This document shows positions 44,825-53,333 of a stretch of 64,000 nt of DNA, piece after piece. The notes beneath the pieces are model-generated. The model saw only the letters and a list, made by a program, of their open reading frames with translations. It did no database searches and had not been told where the DNA came from. The first letter of the stretch is position 1. Each line of letters starts with the position of its first letter. The stretch is from Sphingosinicella sp942492965 (GTDB taxonomy: Bacteria > Pseudomonadota > Alphaproteobacteria > Sphingomonadales > Sphingomonadaceae): assembly GCA_942492965.1 (NCBI GenBank), contig OW818656.1, positions 1,674,001 through 1,738,000 on the forward strand, in the 5' to 3' direction. Position numbers and translations under genes: made by a program.

Positions 44825-45051
44825 GGCCGAATATTGCCCTGAGAACTGGCGAAAGATTCAGCCGCTTACCGAAGATTTCGATCTGATCAAGGGCCGCCTG
44901 AGGACCTTGTGCGGCTATAATCTCGGTTCTGGTCCCACGTCCTGTCGGCAGACGCGTTGGATTCAGATTGGTATTCCCTGCAGAGCCGATGGCATTGCTG
45001 GACTTTGCGGCCATGGAATGAAATCATCACGGCCGCGAAGGGGGAAGATGA

Positions 45052-45459
45052 ATGTTGACGGCACTTTCCAATCTTTTGCTGAACAGGCGTCTGGTCGGCG
45101 CCGTTGTTCTGGCGATCGTGTTGTTTACCTTGGCGCTGGATGTTGCCGGACTTGTTCATCCCTGCCCCTATTGCCGAATGCAGAGGTTCGCCCTTGGGGT
45201 CATTTCCATTGTTCTGCTGTTCCGCTTCTACAACGCCCTTTTGAGCCGGTACATCGTGGCGGTGGTTGGAATGATGGGCCTTGTTGTTGGAATTATGCAG
45301 AATTTCAACCACTTGAAGAAGATGAACAAGGGTGAATTCGACTGGTCCGCGATTTCTATAGGGCACCCATGGGTGCTTTCAGGCCTCGCGATATTGACCC
45401 TGGTCTGGCTGTTCTTTCTGGTTTTCGATCTCGAAAAGTCTCCGTCGCGTAAGCTGTAG
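45052..45459 (+). CDS. small DsbB-like membrane protein
   Basis: 135 residues with four predicted helices. After helix 1 it has HPCPYCRMQRFALG, which matches the CxxC-QR pattern of DsbB that passes electrons from DsbA to quinone. The second periplasmic cysteine pair of true DsbB is missing: the loop between helices 3 and 4 has no cysteines. It may be a reduced redox protein or a heme/quinone-linked relative. Ribosome site GGGGGAAG. The preceding 227 bases after metK show no gene. Confidence 0.7.
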   Translation: MLTALSNLLLNRRLVGAVVLAIVLFTLALDVAGLVHPCPYCRMQRFALGVISIVLLFRFYNALLSRYIVAVVGMMGLVVGIMQNFNHLKKMNKGEFDWSAISIGHPWVLSGLAILTLVWLFFLVFDLEKSPSRKL

Positions 45460-45562
45460 AATCCGTGCTCCTGTCTCACCGCGTTTCGCGGGCGGCGTTT
45501 GAATTCAGCTTCCCGCCGCCAAGCTGTCACCCAGAACGCAAGCCAACATAAAAATAACATCC

Positions 45563-45585
45563 GGAATTTCTTTGTAAGAAATCCC
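45563..45585. promoter_or_regulatory. palindrome and possible ECF promoter ahead of the sigma factor gene
   Basis: ATTTCTT-TGT-AAGAAAT (45566-45582) is a perfect inverted repeat flanked by GG and CC. It overlaps GGAATTT, which resembles the GGAA-type -35 of ECF promoters, 26 bases before the ATG. It could be an autoregulated ECF promoter or a repressor site; no clear -10 element was found. Confidence 0.4.
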
Positions 45586-45607
45586 GCGCGCCTGCGACTG
45601 TCTGCAC

Positions 45608-46168
45608 ATGAGCAGTGTGCGAAACCGCGAAATGAGCCCTCCTGACGCCCGAAGCGAGCGGCAGGATTCGCTGTATGCGGACGCGGCGGCGGCGCACAGC
45701 GGCATGATCGCGCGGCTTTCGGCGGGCTATGAGGCGGATCCGTCGCAGCGCGAGGATCTGGAGCAGGAGATTCACTTTCAGCTCTGGCGCAGTTTCGCAA
45801 GCTTCGCAGCGCAGTGCAGCATCGCCACGTGGGTGCACCGTATCGCGCACAACGTGGGCGCGCGGCATGTGCACCGCGCGGTGCGGTCGAAGCCAGGCGC
45901 CTTCGTGGACCTCGACGGCATCGAAATCGCCGATTCGCGTGGGGGGCCGGACGAGAGCGCCGATGCCGCCGCGACGCTCGATCGGCTTTATGCGCTGATC
46001 TGGCGGCTCAGGCCGATAGACCGGCAGGTGCTCCTGCTCCATCTCGAAGAGATGGACGCCGCCGCGAGCGCCGAGATCACCGGGCTGACGCCGGGCGCCG
46101 TCACCACGCGCATCCACCGCATCAAGGCGCTGCTCGCCCGGCAATTCGCGGAAGGACAACGGCCGTGA
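45608..46168 (+). CDS. ECF-type RNA polymerase sigma factor
   Basis: 186 residues. Region 2 is in about 45-95 (EDLEQEIHFQLWRSFASFAAQCSIATWVHRIAHNVGARHV; the DLEQEIHFQLWR core is typical) and region 4 is in about 120-180 (LRPIDRQVLLLHLEEMDAAASAEITGLTPGAVTTRIHRIKALL). The linker is short, as in ECF factors. The following gene overlaps its stop and encodes a membrane protein, probably its regulator. Confidence 0.9.
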   Translation: MSSVRNREMSPPDARSERQDSLYADAAAAHSGMIARLSAGYEADPSQREDLEQEIHFQLWRSFASFAAQCSIATWVHRIAHNVGARHVHRAVRSKPGAFVDLDGIEIADSRGGPDESADAAATLDRLYALIWRLRPIDRQVLLLHLEEMDAAASAEITGLTPGAVTTRIHRIKALLARQFAEGQRP

Positions 46169-46734
46169 CCGATACGAACGACATGAGCCTGCTCTGGAAG
46201 GCCCAGACCGTGGCGCCCCGCGCGCTACCGCTCGACGAAATTCACCGGCGGCACGCCGCGCTCGAACGCCGCGTGGGTTGGCGCAACATGATCGAATACA
46301 TGGCCGCTGCGCTTATGATCGTCGCCGTGGCGGGCCTTGTTACCCTCGACGTGCGGCTCGGCGCAGTCGGGGTCGGCACGATCGGCTTGATCCTGCTGGG
46401 GATGGGCGGCGGCGTGGTGGCTTGGCAGCTTCACCGGCGCACGGGCGGCCGCACGGCGATCGACGGCGCGCGGCCGAGCATCGAGGCGTATCGCGACAGT
46501 CTGCGGCGCGAACGCGATGCGCTCGCCTCCGTCGCGCGCTGGTACATCGGACCGATGGTGCCCGGGATGGTGACGATCTACGCGGGCGCATTCCTGAAGG
46601 TTCCACCGAGCGGCCGCCTGCTCGTGATCGTGCTGGCGACGGTGACGGCGATCGCCATGGCGTGGGTCATCCGCATCAATCGGCGCGGGGCGCAGAAGAT
46701 CGCGGACGAACTCGAAAGCCATGACCGCAGCTGA
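46165..46734 (+). CDS. membrane protein, possible anti-sigma factor
   Basis: 189 residues from GTG 46165, overlapping the sigma factor stop (GTGA). A short cytoplasmic N-terminus (about 1-45: NDMSLLWKAQTVAPRALPLDEIHRR) is followed by two helices (about 45-88) and a further pair near 130-170. There is no HxxxCxxC zinc motif, so it is not a ZAS-type anti-sigma factor. The coupling is the main support for a role in holding the sigma factor; family not recognised. Confidence 0.6.
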   Translation: MTDTNDMSLLWKAQTVAPRALPLDEIHRRHAALERRVGWRNMIEYMAAALMIVAVAGLVTLDVRLGAVGVGTIGLILLGMGGGVVAWQLHRRTGGRTAIDGARPSIEAYRDSLRRERDALASVARWYIGPMVPGMVTIYAGAFLKVPPSGRLLVIVLATVTAIAMAWVIRINRRGAQKIADELESHDRS

Positions 46735-46759
46735 ACGACAATCAGAAGGAGAGCTATTG

Positions 46760-47746
46760 ATGCATATTTTCTCGATCGCAACCGTGATGGTCGCAGCCAC
46801 CGCCGCGCCGGCCGCCGATTCGGTTATCGAACGCGGGCGCGCCGTTTCCGACTGGACGTCCCCCGAGAGCGTCGGCGCACTTGCGGCAGCGGCCGCGCCC
46901 GACCTTAAAACGAAGATCGACGCGGGAGGCGGCCCGGCGGCGTTCTCGGCAGCGATCAGCGCGCAGATGGGCAAGCAGACGGAGGTGTTCGACGAGGTGG
47001 AAATGGCCATCAATGGCCTGACCTTCTACCAGCGCCTCGCCGCGCATGAGCGCGCGCCCGCCGCGATGACCACGGTGGTGTGGGACGACAAGGGCGCCGT
47101 GGTGGCGGCGACCGTGCAGCCTTCGTCTCCGCCGCCGGCCGCGCTTCCCGCCGGTGCGGGTGTCTCCGTCCGCCCGCCGTTCGGCACGCCGCGCGTGGGC
47201 ACGTGGTTCACCTATTGGGGTGGGCGCAACCTGGCCCGCAATTATCACATGGTTGCGCGCGCGCAGACCTATGCGTTCGATCTCGTGGTGGTGAAGGACG
47301 GCAAGAGCTTTTCCGGACCGGCGAACGAACACGCATCCTACTACTGCTGGGGCGAGCCGGTGCTTGCCGTGGCAGACGGGGTCGTCAGCGATGTCGTCGA
47401 CGGACTGCCCGACATGGCGATCGGCGACATGAGCGCGACGGCGGCGGCGGGGAACCACGTGATCGTCCGCGTCGGGCCGGAGCAGCACGCGCTTGTCGCG
47501 CATCTGCAGGGCGGGTCGACGAAGGTGAAAAAGGGGGACACGGTGAAGGCCGGGCAGCCGCTCGGCCTGTGCGGCAACAGCGGCCGCACGTCCGAACCGC
47601 ACATCCATTTCCACCTGCAGACGGGCGCGACCTTCGTCGACGCCGGAAACGGACTTCCGGCGAACTTCCACGATATGCGGGTGGACGGGCGGCCCGTGCG
47701 TGACGGCGAGCCGGTGCGCGGACAGGCGATCGCGGCGACGAAATAA
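46760..47746 (+). CDS. M23/LytM-family peptidase, secreted
   Basis: 328 residues from ATG 46760, which follows AAGGAG; an in-frame ATG at 46721 overlaps the previous gene and is less likely. Signal peptide MHIFSIATVMVAATAAPAA. The M23 domain (about 180-305) has HASYYCWGEPVLAVADGVV, a zinc-binding HxH in EPHIHFHLQ and GNHVIVRVG. The aspartate-bearing AFDLVV is where the family has its second ligand. It probably cuts peptidoglycan peptides or regulates such enzymes. Third gene of the sigma-factor operon. Confidence 0.85.
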   Translation: MHIFSIATVMVAATAAPAADSVIERGRAVSDWTSPESVGALAAAAAPDLKTKIDAGGGPAAFSAAISAQMGKQTEVFDEVEMAINGLTFYQRLAAHERAPAAMTTVVWDDKGAVVAATVQPSSPPPAALPAGAGVSVRPPFGTPRVGTWFTYWGGRNLARNYHMVARAQTYAFDLVVVKDGKSFSGPANEHASYYCWGEPVLAVADGVVSDVVDGLPDMAIGDMSATAAAGNHVIVRVGPEQHALVAHLQGGSTKVKKGDTVKAGQPLGLCGNSGRTSEPHIHFHLQTGATFVDAGNGLPANFHDMRVDGRPVRDGEPVRGQAIAATK

Positions 47747-47749
47747 GAC

Positions 47750-48034
47750 CTAGAGCGCGTCGATTGCCTTTGCCATTTCGATATCGCGCATCGAGAGGCC
47801 GCCTGCATCATGCGTGGTAAGGAGGATATCGACGCGGTTCCAGACGTTCGACCATTCCGGGTGGTGGTCCGCCTTTTCGGCGAGGAGTGCCACCCGGCTC
47901 ATGAAGCCGAACGCTTCGGAGAAATCCTTGAAGCGGAAGCTGCGGGCGAGGCCGTCTCGCGCCTCATCCAGCGCCCACGCGGGGAGGGCGGGGAGCAGCG
48001 CCGCGCGCTGGGCATCCGAAAGTTTCTTCACCAT
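47750..48034 (-). CDS. phhB: pterin-4a-carbinolamine dehydratase
   Basis: Recycles the 4a-hydroxytetrahydropterin formed by aromatic hydroxylases, and resembles DCoH. 94 residues. The signature KADHHPEWSNVWNRVDILLTTHDAGG carries the catalytic HHPEW and THD residues. Also FKDFSEAFGFMSRVAL. It is convergent with the peptidase gene, four bases away, and no aromatic hydroxylase is nearby. Confidence 0.93.
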   Translation of the reverse strand: MVKKLSDAQRAALLPALPAWALDEARDGLARSFRFKDFSEAFGFMSRVALLAEKADHHPEWSNVWNRVDILLTTHDAGGLSMRDIEMAKAIDAL

Positions 48035-48084
48035 CGCTGTCCTCCTGCTGGCGCGGCGGGCTACGCCACCCTATGTCTTGAGGC

Positions 48085-48483
48085 ATGAGCGTTCGTCAAA
48101 CCTTCGCGCCCTCGCTGGATGACATCGAAGCCCTGGCGCGTACAGCCATCAAACGCCTTCCCGAGCTTTTTCAGGCGCACCTCGGCGCGGTGGTGCTGCG
48201 CATCGAGGACTTTCCCGACGAGGAGGTATGCCGCGACATGGGGCTGGAAAGCGAGTTCGACCTGCTCGGGCTTTATCAGGGCCATGCGGTGGGGCGTTCC
48301 GTGGATGTTTCGGGGGCACTGCCGGACACGGTCTATCTCTATCGCCGCCCGATGCTGGACCTGTGGGCCGAGGGCGAGGAGAGCCTGGAGCATATCGTGA
48401 CGCACGTGCTGGTCCACGAGGTGGGGCACCACTTCGGGCTTTCCGACGACGACATGCACCGGATCGAGGATTCAGCGCTGTAG
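48085..48483 (+). CDS. metallopeptidase family protein (zincin, HExxH)
   Basis: 132 residues. The active-site motif is HVLVHEVGHHFGLSDDDMHRIE, with zinc-binding HEVGH and a further ligand downstream, typical of the small bacterial zincin-like family PF06262. The front half includes FPDEEVCRDMGLESEFDLLGLYQG. No signal peptide, so cytosolic. Substrate unknown. Divergent from phhB by 50 bases. Its 3' end overlaps the convergent sirtuin gene by 12 bases. Confidence 0.85.
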   Translation: MSVRQTFAPSLDDIEALARTAIKRLPELFQAHLGAVVLRIEDFPDEEVCRDMGLESEFDLLGLYQGHAVGRSVDVSGALPDTVYLYRRPMLDLWAEGEESLEHIVTHVLVHEVGHHFGLSDDDMHRIEDSAL

Positions 48484-49194
48484 CAGCTCCCCGACCCACG
48501 CGGGCACGAGTTCGCCTGCGCGGCCGTGGCGGGCTTCATCGAAGAAATGTGTGCCCTCGGACGGGTCGAGATTGATTTCGAGGGTATGCGCGCCGTAGTG
48601 CCGGGCGCCCTGCACTAAGCCCGCCGCCGGATACACCGCGCCCGAGGTGCCGATCGAAACGAAAAGGTCGCACGCGGCGAGCGCGGCTTCGATCCGGTCC
48701 ATGTGATAGGGCATTTCGCCGAACCAGACGATATCGGGCCGCAGTCGCCCGTGCGCGGCGCAGCGGGTGCAGGGCGGGCCGTCCGACAGGGTTTCGGGCG
48801 CGGGCTGCCGCTCTCCGCAGGCGAGGCAGAGCGCGCTTTTCAGCTCGCCGTGCATGTGCACCATGCGTTTCGCGCCCGCGCGCTCGTGGAGGTCGTCGAC
48901 ATTCTGCGTGACGATGAGGAGATCGCCCGGCCATTCAGCATCGAGCCGCGCGAGCGCGTCGTGCGCGGGATTGGGGGCGACGCGGGCGAGTGCGGCGCGG
49001 CGGGCATCGTAGAACGCCTGCACCAACGCCGGATCGCGGCGGAACGCCTGCGGTGTCGCGACGTCCTCCACGCGGTGGCCTTCCCAGAGGCCGTCCGGCC
49101 CGCGGAAGGTCGGCACGCCGCTTTCCGCCGAAATGCCCGCGCCCGTAAGCACGACGATGCTTTGAAACCCCGCTGCCCGCATGATCTTGCGCAC
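48472..49194 (-). CDS. cobB: NAD-dependent protein deacylase (sirtuin, CobB-like)
   Basis: Removes acetyl or succinyl groups from lysines using NAD. Up to 240 residues from ATG 49194; a second ATG at residue 5 is possible. Motifs: VVLTGAGISAESGVPTFRGPDGLW, IVTQNVDDLHERAG, catalytic HMHGE, and a Cys4 zinc site CLACG...CTRC. YxxR-type residues (YDARRAALA) near 60-70 suggest a SIRT5-like desuccinylase class. It is convergent with the zincin gene. Confidence 0.92.
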   Translation of the reverse strand: MRKIMRAAGFQSIVVLTGAGISAESGVPTFRGPDGLWEGHRVEDVATPQAFRRDPALVQAFYDARRAALARVAPNPAHDALARLDAEWPGDLLIVTQNVDDLHERAGAKRMVHMHGELKSALCLACGERQPAPETLSDGPPCTRCAAHGRLRPDIVWFGEMPYHMDRIEAALAACDLFVSIGTSGAVYPAAGLVQGARHYGAHTLEINLDPSEGTHFFDEARHGRAGELVPAWVGELLQR

Positions 49195-49252
49195 CGCTCC
49201 CCGATTGGCCAGAGATACGCCTTCGCATCAGCGTTCAAGGGGTTCAAGGTTT

Positions 49253-50053
49253 ATGGCGAAGCGCGGCGGCAAGGCACGGATCGGCGTCCTCGGTGCGGGC
49301 GGACGCATGGGGCAGAGCATCATCGAACAGGTGCTCGCCACGAAAGACGCCGTGCTGGCGGGCGCCGCGGAGAAGCCGGGGCACCCCGCGATGGGCCGCA
49401 GCATCGCGCCGAGCCTTGTCATCGGCGCGAACACGCTCGCGCTCGCGCACAGCGCCGACGTGCTTGTCGATTTCACGATACCGGACGCGCTTGAAGAGAA
49501 TCTCACCGCCGCGTGCGACGCCGCCTGCGCGATCGTGATCGGCACGACGGGCCTGACACCCAGGCACCACAAGCTCATCGACGAAGCAGCGAAGACGATT
49601 GCCGTGCTGCAGACGGCGAACACCAGCCTCGGCGTCACCATGCTCGCCGCGCTGGTGAAGGAGGCGGCAAGCCGCCTTGGCGACGATTGGGACATCGAGA
49701 TCGCCGAGATGCACCACCGCCACAAGGTGGACGCCCCCTCCGGCACTGCGCTGATGCTGGGCGAGGCCGCCGCCGCCGGGCGCGGGGTCAAGCTCTCCGC
49801 CGCCGCCGTGAAGGGCCGCGCGGGCGCCGACGCGGCGCGCAAGGTCGGCGAGATCAGCTTTGCCGCGCTGCGCGGCGGATCGGTGGCGGGCGACCACATG
49901 GTGATCCTGGCGGCGGACGGCGAGCGCATCGAACTCGGCCACCGCGCCGAATCGCGCGAGATCTTCGCACGCGGCGCCGTGCGCGCGGCGCTGTGGCTCG
50001 CGGGGAAGCCCGCCGGGCGCTACACGATGAACGCGGTGCTCGGGCTCGGCTAG
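49253..50053 (+). CDS. dapB: 4-hydroxy-tetrahydrodipicolinate reductase
   Basis: NAD(P)H-dependent step of diaminopimelate and lysine synthesis. 266 residues from ATG 49253. Rossmann motif IGVLGAGGRMGQSI at the start and the signature EMHHRHKVDAPSGTA, which supplies the catalytic histidine and lysine. GTTGLTPRH and FAALRGGSVAGDH are also conserved. Its product feeds peptidoglycan. Confidence 0.97.
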   Translation: MAKRGGKARIGVLGAGGRMGQSIIEQVLATKDAVLAGAAEKPGHPAMGRSIAPSLVIGANTLALAHSADVLVDFTIPDALEENLTAACDAACAIVIGTTGLTPRHHKLIDEAAKTIAVLQTANTSLGVTMLAALVKEAASRLGDDWDIEIAEMHHRHKVDAPSGTALMLGEAAAAGRGVKLSAAAVKGRAGADAARKVGEISFAALRGGSVAGDHMVILAADGERIELGHRAESREIFARGAVRAALWLAGKPAGRYTMNAVLGLG

Positions 50054-50503
50054 CTACCGACCCGGAAGCGCGCGTTTCAGCATGGCATAGACCTCCTGCC
50101 GCTCGCGCGGGGTGAGGAAGCGGCCGATGAGCAGGCGGCGCCCGCGCTCACCGAGCCAGAGCCGGTTTTCGGGCGGGCTCAGCGTTTCAAGCTCGACGCG
50201 GGTGAACAGCGGCTCCAGCCGGAACTCGCGCGCGCTGCCGTCTGCCGCGACCCGGCTGTAGAGCAGCCCGGAGGCATCGAGCCGCAGCCGCTCATAAGCG
50301 CGGGAGGCGCGCGCCGCCGCGCGGAACGCCCAGACGAGCAGGGCAAGGTCAGCGACGACGAAGGGCAGGATCGGCCACGCGCCAAGCGCGATGAACCGCG
50401 CCGAGGCGAGCAGCATGACAAGCGCGGTGCCACCCACGATCCACAGCGCCGGGCGTGCGCCGAGCGGGGGCGGGGGCATCAGCTTCAGGTCGAGCGTCGT
50501 CAT
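50054..50503 (-). CDS. DUF2244-family membrane protein
   Basis: 149 residues with two helices (about 20-62) and a beta-rich cytoplasmic tail (about 75-149: LRLDASGLLYSRVAADGSARE). It fits DUF2244, integral membrane proteins of unknown function common in alphaproteobacteria, often beside nth as here. The stop immediately follows that of the convergent dapB. Confidence 0.8.
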   Translation of the reverse strand: MTTLDLKLMPPPPLGARPALWIVGGTALVMLLASARFIALGAWPILPFVVADLALLVWAFRAAARASRAYERLRLDASGLLYSRVAADGSAREFRLEPLFTRVELETLSPPENRLWLGERGRRLLIGRFLTPRERQEVYAMLKRALPGR

Positions 50504-50551
50504 GGGCCTCTACTCTACCAATACGCGCGCGGGTGCGGTAGGCGGGGAGAC

Positions 50552-51187
50552 ATGAAGCCGCAGACGATCACGCGATTTTTCGACCATCTCGCCGAAGCGA
50601 ACCCCGCCCCCGAAACCGAACTCGACTATGTGAACGACTACACGCTGCTCGTCGCCGTCGTGCTTTCCGCGCAGGCGACCGACGCGGGGGTCAACAAGGC
50701 GACGAAAGCGCTGTTTCAGCAGGTGCAGACCCCCGCCGCGATGCTCGCGCTCGGCGAGGCGGGGCTGAAACAGCACATCAAGACGATCGGCCTCTACAAC
50801 GCCAAAGCCGCGAACGTGATCGCGCTCTCGGCGATCCTCATTGAAAAGCATGGCGGCGAAGTGCCCCGCGACCGCGCGAGCCTGGAGGCGCTGCCCGGCG
50901 TCGGCCGCAAGACCGCGAATGTCGTGCTCAACGTGGCGTTCGGGGAGGAAACCTTCGCGGTCGACACGCATGTGTTTCGCGTTTCCAACCGCACCGGCCT
51001 TGCCCCCGGCAAGACACCGCTCGCGGTCGAGCTGAAGCTGGAAAAGGCGATTCGGAAGCCTTACCGGCGCCACGCGCACCACTGGCTGATTCTGCTCGGC
51101 CGCCACACGTGCAAGGCGCGGAAACCCGAATGCTGGCATTGCCCCGTCGTGAGCGAATGCGCCTATGATGCCAAGACGACGGCATGA
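50552..51187 (+). CDS. nth: endonuclease III
   Basis: Base-excision-repair DNA glycosylase/AP lyase for oxidised pyrimidines. 211 residues. Helix-hairpin-helix and active lysine in LPGVGRKTANVVLNVAFG, then the catalytic aspartate in FAVDTHVFRVSNR. The C-terminal 4Fe-4S site is CxxxxxxCxxCxxxxxC (CKARKPECWHCPVVSEC). Normal length. Divergent from the DUF2244 gene. Confidence 0.97.
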   Translation: MKPQTITRFFDHLAEANPAPETELDYVNDYTLLVAVVLSAQATDAGVNKATKALFQQVQTPAAMLALGEAGLKQHIKTIGLYNAKAANVIALSAILIEKHGGEVPRDRASLEALPGVGRKTANVVLNVAFGEETFAVDTHVFRVSNRTGLAPGKTPLAVELKLEKAIRKPYRRHAHHWLILLGRHTCKARKPECWHCPVVSECAYDAKTTA

Positions 51188-51274
51188 GCATGATGGGGGA
51201 TGAGCGATTCACTTCGCGTTCAGATGGAGACGTTATGAACAGTCCACATAGTGACATTGTAGCGTTTGCGTACC

Positions 51275-51312
51275 GCCGGACCGCGAACCCGCCTGATGGG
51301 AGGCGGTCCGGC
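51275..51312. other. stem-loop in the leader of the lipoprotein gene
   Basis: GCCGGACCGC (51275-51284) pairs perfectly with GCGGTCCGGC (51303-51312) around an 18-base loop that itself can pair CCC with GGG. It lies 28 bases upstream of the ATG at 51340. It could be the end of the nth transcript or a leader structure; there is no T run. Confidence 0.4.
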
Positions 51313-51339
51313 ACGTCACCCCGCGCGGAGAAACGCCCC

Positions 51340-51726
51340 ATGGCGCGGCGCACGTCCCTCCTTACGATATTCGCCACGCTGTCGCTCGCGGCCTGCTCCG
51401 CGCCCGAAGTGCCGGTGGAACCCACGCCTGCGCCGCAGGCGGAAAGCGGCGAGCGCTGCGTCAGCCTTGCCGCGATCCGGAACACCAGGGTCGTCGACGA
51501 TTCGACGATCGACTTCACCATGCGCGACGGCCGCATCCTCCGAAACACGCTGCCGCACGCCTGCCCTTCGCTCGGCTTCGAGGAGGCCTTCACCTATTCG
51601 ACCTCGCTATCGCAGCTCTGCTCCACCGATATCATCACCGTGGTGCTGCAGGGCGGCGGGCCCCGGCTCGGCGCCAGCTGCGGCCTCGGCACCTTCGTGC
51701 CCTACACGCCAACCAAAGCTGAATAG
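51340..51726 (+). CDS. small secreted lipoprotein (DUF6491-like)
   Basis: 128 residues from ATG 51340. Signal peptide with lipobox LAAC near 15-18. The mature part has RCVSLAAIRNTRVVDDSTIDFTMRDGRI, SQLCSTDII and a CG pair near the end. Cysteines in the mature part suggest disulfides. I relate it to small DUF6491-type sphingomonad lipoproteins on pattern only; function unknown. The frame stays open upstream to 51184 but those codons have no start support. Confidence 0.7.
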   Translation: MARRTSLLTIFATLSLAACSAPEVPVEPTPAPQAESGERCVSLAAIRNTRVVDDSTIDFTMRDGRILRNTLPHACPSLGFEEAFTYSTSLSQLCSTDIITVVLQGGGPRLGASCGLGTFVPYTPTKAE

Positions 51727-51796
51727 CACCCACGCGCTTTTCCCGCTGGCCTGCACGCCCGCGCTTTGTTAAGCGTGCCGGCCGAAACGGCGACCG

Positions 51797-51873
<77 letters not shown>

Positions 51874-52064
51874 ATTTTCAATGACTTAGCGACAGCCTCC
51901 CGGTGGTTTGTCCAATAAATGTCCAATATACACTGGCGGATACCTGCGTTCGTAAGGGGACAAAAAAGCCGGTTGGCGCGATCAGGATTCGCGTAAAAAA
52001 TCCAGAGCGGGAAGAGATCGTTGCCAGGATTGGAACGGTTGCATCCGTCGGCTAGACAGAGCCG
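51874..52064. other. gene-free spacer after the tRNA
   Basis: No credible gene. AT-richer than its flanks. It contains TGTCCAATA twice (around 51909-51930, spaced by two bases), similar in layout to TGTACCG-type repeats at 59126-59147. Antisense open frames through the tRNA (with CLRRAALYPAELR-type translation) are the known tRNA false positives. Confidence 0.6.
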
Positions 52065-53297
52065 ATGCGGGGGCTGAACATTGCGATAGCGGGATGCGGG
52101 CCGTGCGGTTTGTCCGCGGCACTTATGCTCCATCGTGCGGGGCATCAGGTCACGCTGTTCGAGCGCTTCGACGCGCCGCGGCCGATCGGTTCGGGGTTGA
52201 TGTTGCAGCCGACCGGAATGGCGGTGCTTTCCGAACTTGGCCTGTTACCACCGGTTCTGGGCATGGGTTCGCGTATCGACAGGCTGTTCGGCAAGGCCGG
52301 CAGCCGCGTGGTGCTCGACGTTCACTACGCCGCCCTTCCCCGCCCGGGAAAATTCGGGATCGGTATCCACCGTGCGAGCCTGTTTGCGGTGCTTTACGAT
52401 GCAGTCGTGCGGTCGGGGGTTCCCATCCATACCGGGCGCGAACTGTGCGGCAGCCGCCAGATCGGCAATCGGCGCGTGCTTCAATTCACTGGCGGCGAGG
52501 CAAGCCCAGCATTCGACCTTGTCGTGGATGCCCTCGGCACGCGAACGCCGCTTGCGCCGGCAACGGGCAGGGAACTTGCCTATGGCGCGCTCTGGGCCAG
52601 CCTCGACTGGCCGCAAGGCGCGAACTTCGATGTTCATACGCTGGAACAGCGCTACGAACGTGCGAGTATCATGGTGGGCGTTCTACCGATCGGCACGCCT
52701 CCGGGCGCTGGGACCGCCAAGGCGGCGTTCTTCTGGTCGCTGCGTGCGGACAGGCTGCAGGAATGGCGCGATGCCGGGCTTGCGCCGTGGAAAGCGCAGG
52801 TCGCTGCGCTCTGGCCGGCGTGCGTACCCCTTCTCGACCAGATAGCCGATACCGAGCAATTGATCTTCGCGCGCTATGCCCACCGGACGCTGGCAATGCC
52901 CGCGGAACGCGCACTGATCCATATCGGCGATGCCTGGCACTCCGCCAGCCCGCAGCTGGGCCAGGGCGCGAACATGGCGCTGCTTGACGCGTGGGCACTC
53001 GCGAAAGGCCTGGCCACGGCGGGAAGCGTGGACGAAGGCATAGCGCAGGCCATCAGGCTGCGGCGTCGGCATGTGCGCCTTTATCAATGGCTGACGGCAT
53101 TGTTCACGCCGGTCTATCAATCCGACAGCCGCTTGCTGCCACTCGTCCGCGACCGGTTTGTGGGGCCTCTCTCAAAACTGTGGCCTGCCACCTGGATTCA
53201 GGCCGCAATGGTGAGCGGGCTGATCGCGGACCCGCTCGGACCGCTCGGTCTCAGCGATGACCTGCCGAGCGAAGCGTTGTTGGCGGAAGCGGCATGA
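52065..53297 (+). CDS. FAD-dependent monooxygenase (PHBH fold)
   Basis: 410 residues. N-terminal dinucleotide motif IAGCGPCGLSAALMLHRAGH (GxGxxG), the DG-like region DLVVDALGTR, and the C-terminal FAD motif HIGDAWHSASPQLGQGANMALLDA. This is the p-hydroxybenzoate hydroxylase family of aromatic/aliphatic hydroxylases; the substrate is not known. First gene after the tRNA spacer, 37 bases ahead of the DUF4166 fusion gene, so a linked redox pathway is possible. Confidence 0.88.
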   Translation: MRGLNIAIAGCGPCGLSAALMLHRAGHQVTLFERFDAPRPIGSGLMLQPTGMAVLSELGLLPPVLGMGSRIDRLFGKAGSRVVLDVHYAALPRPGKFGIGIHRASLFAVLYDAVVRSGVPIHTGRELCGSRQIGNRRVLQFTGGEASPAFDLVVDALGTRTPLAPATGRELAYGALWASLDWPQGANFDVHTLEQRYERASIMVGVLPIGTPPGAGTAKAAFFWSLRADRLQEWRDAGLAPWKAQVAALWPACVPLLDQIADTEQLIFARYAHRTLAMPAERALIHIGDAWHSASPQLGQGANMALLDAWALAKGLATAGSVDEGIAQAIRLRRRHVRLYQWLTALFTPVYQSDSRLLPLVRDRFVGPLSKLWPATWIQAAMVSGLIADPLGPLGLSDDLPSEALLAEAA

Positions 53298-53333
53298 TGT
53301 CTCGCCACGCTTCAACGGCAACCCGATAATTCC

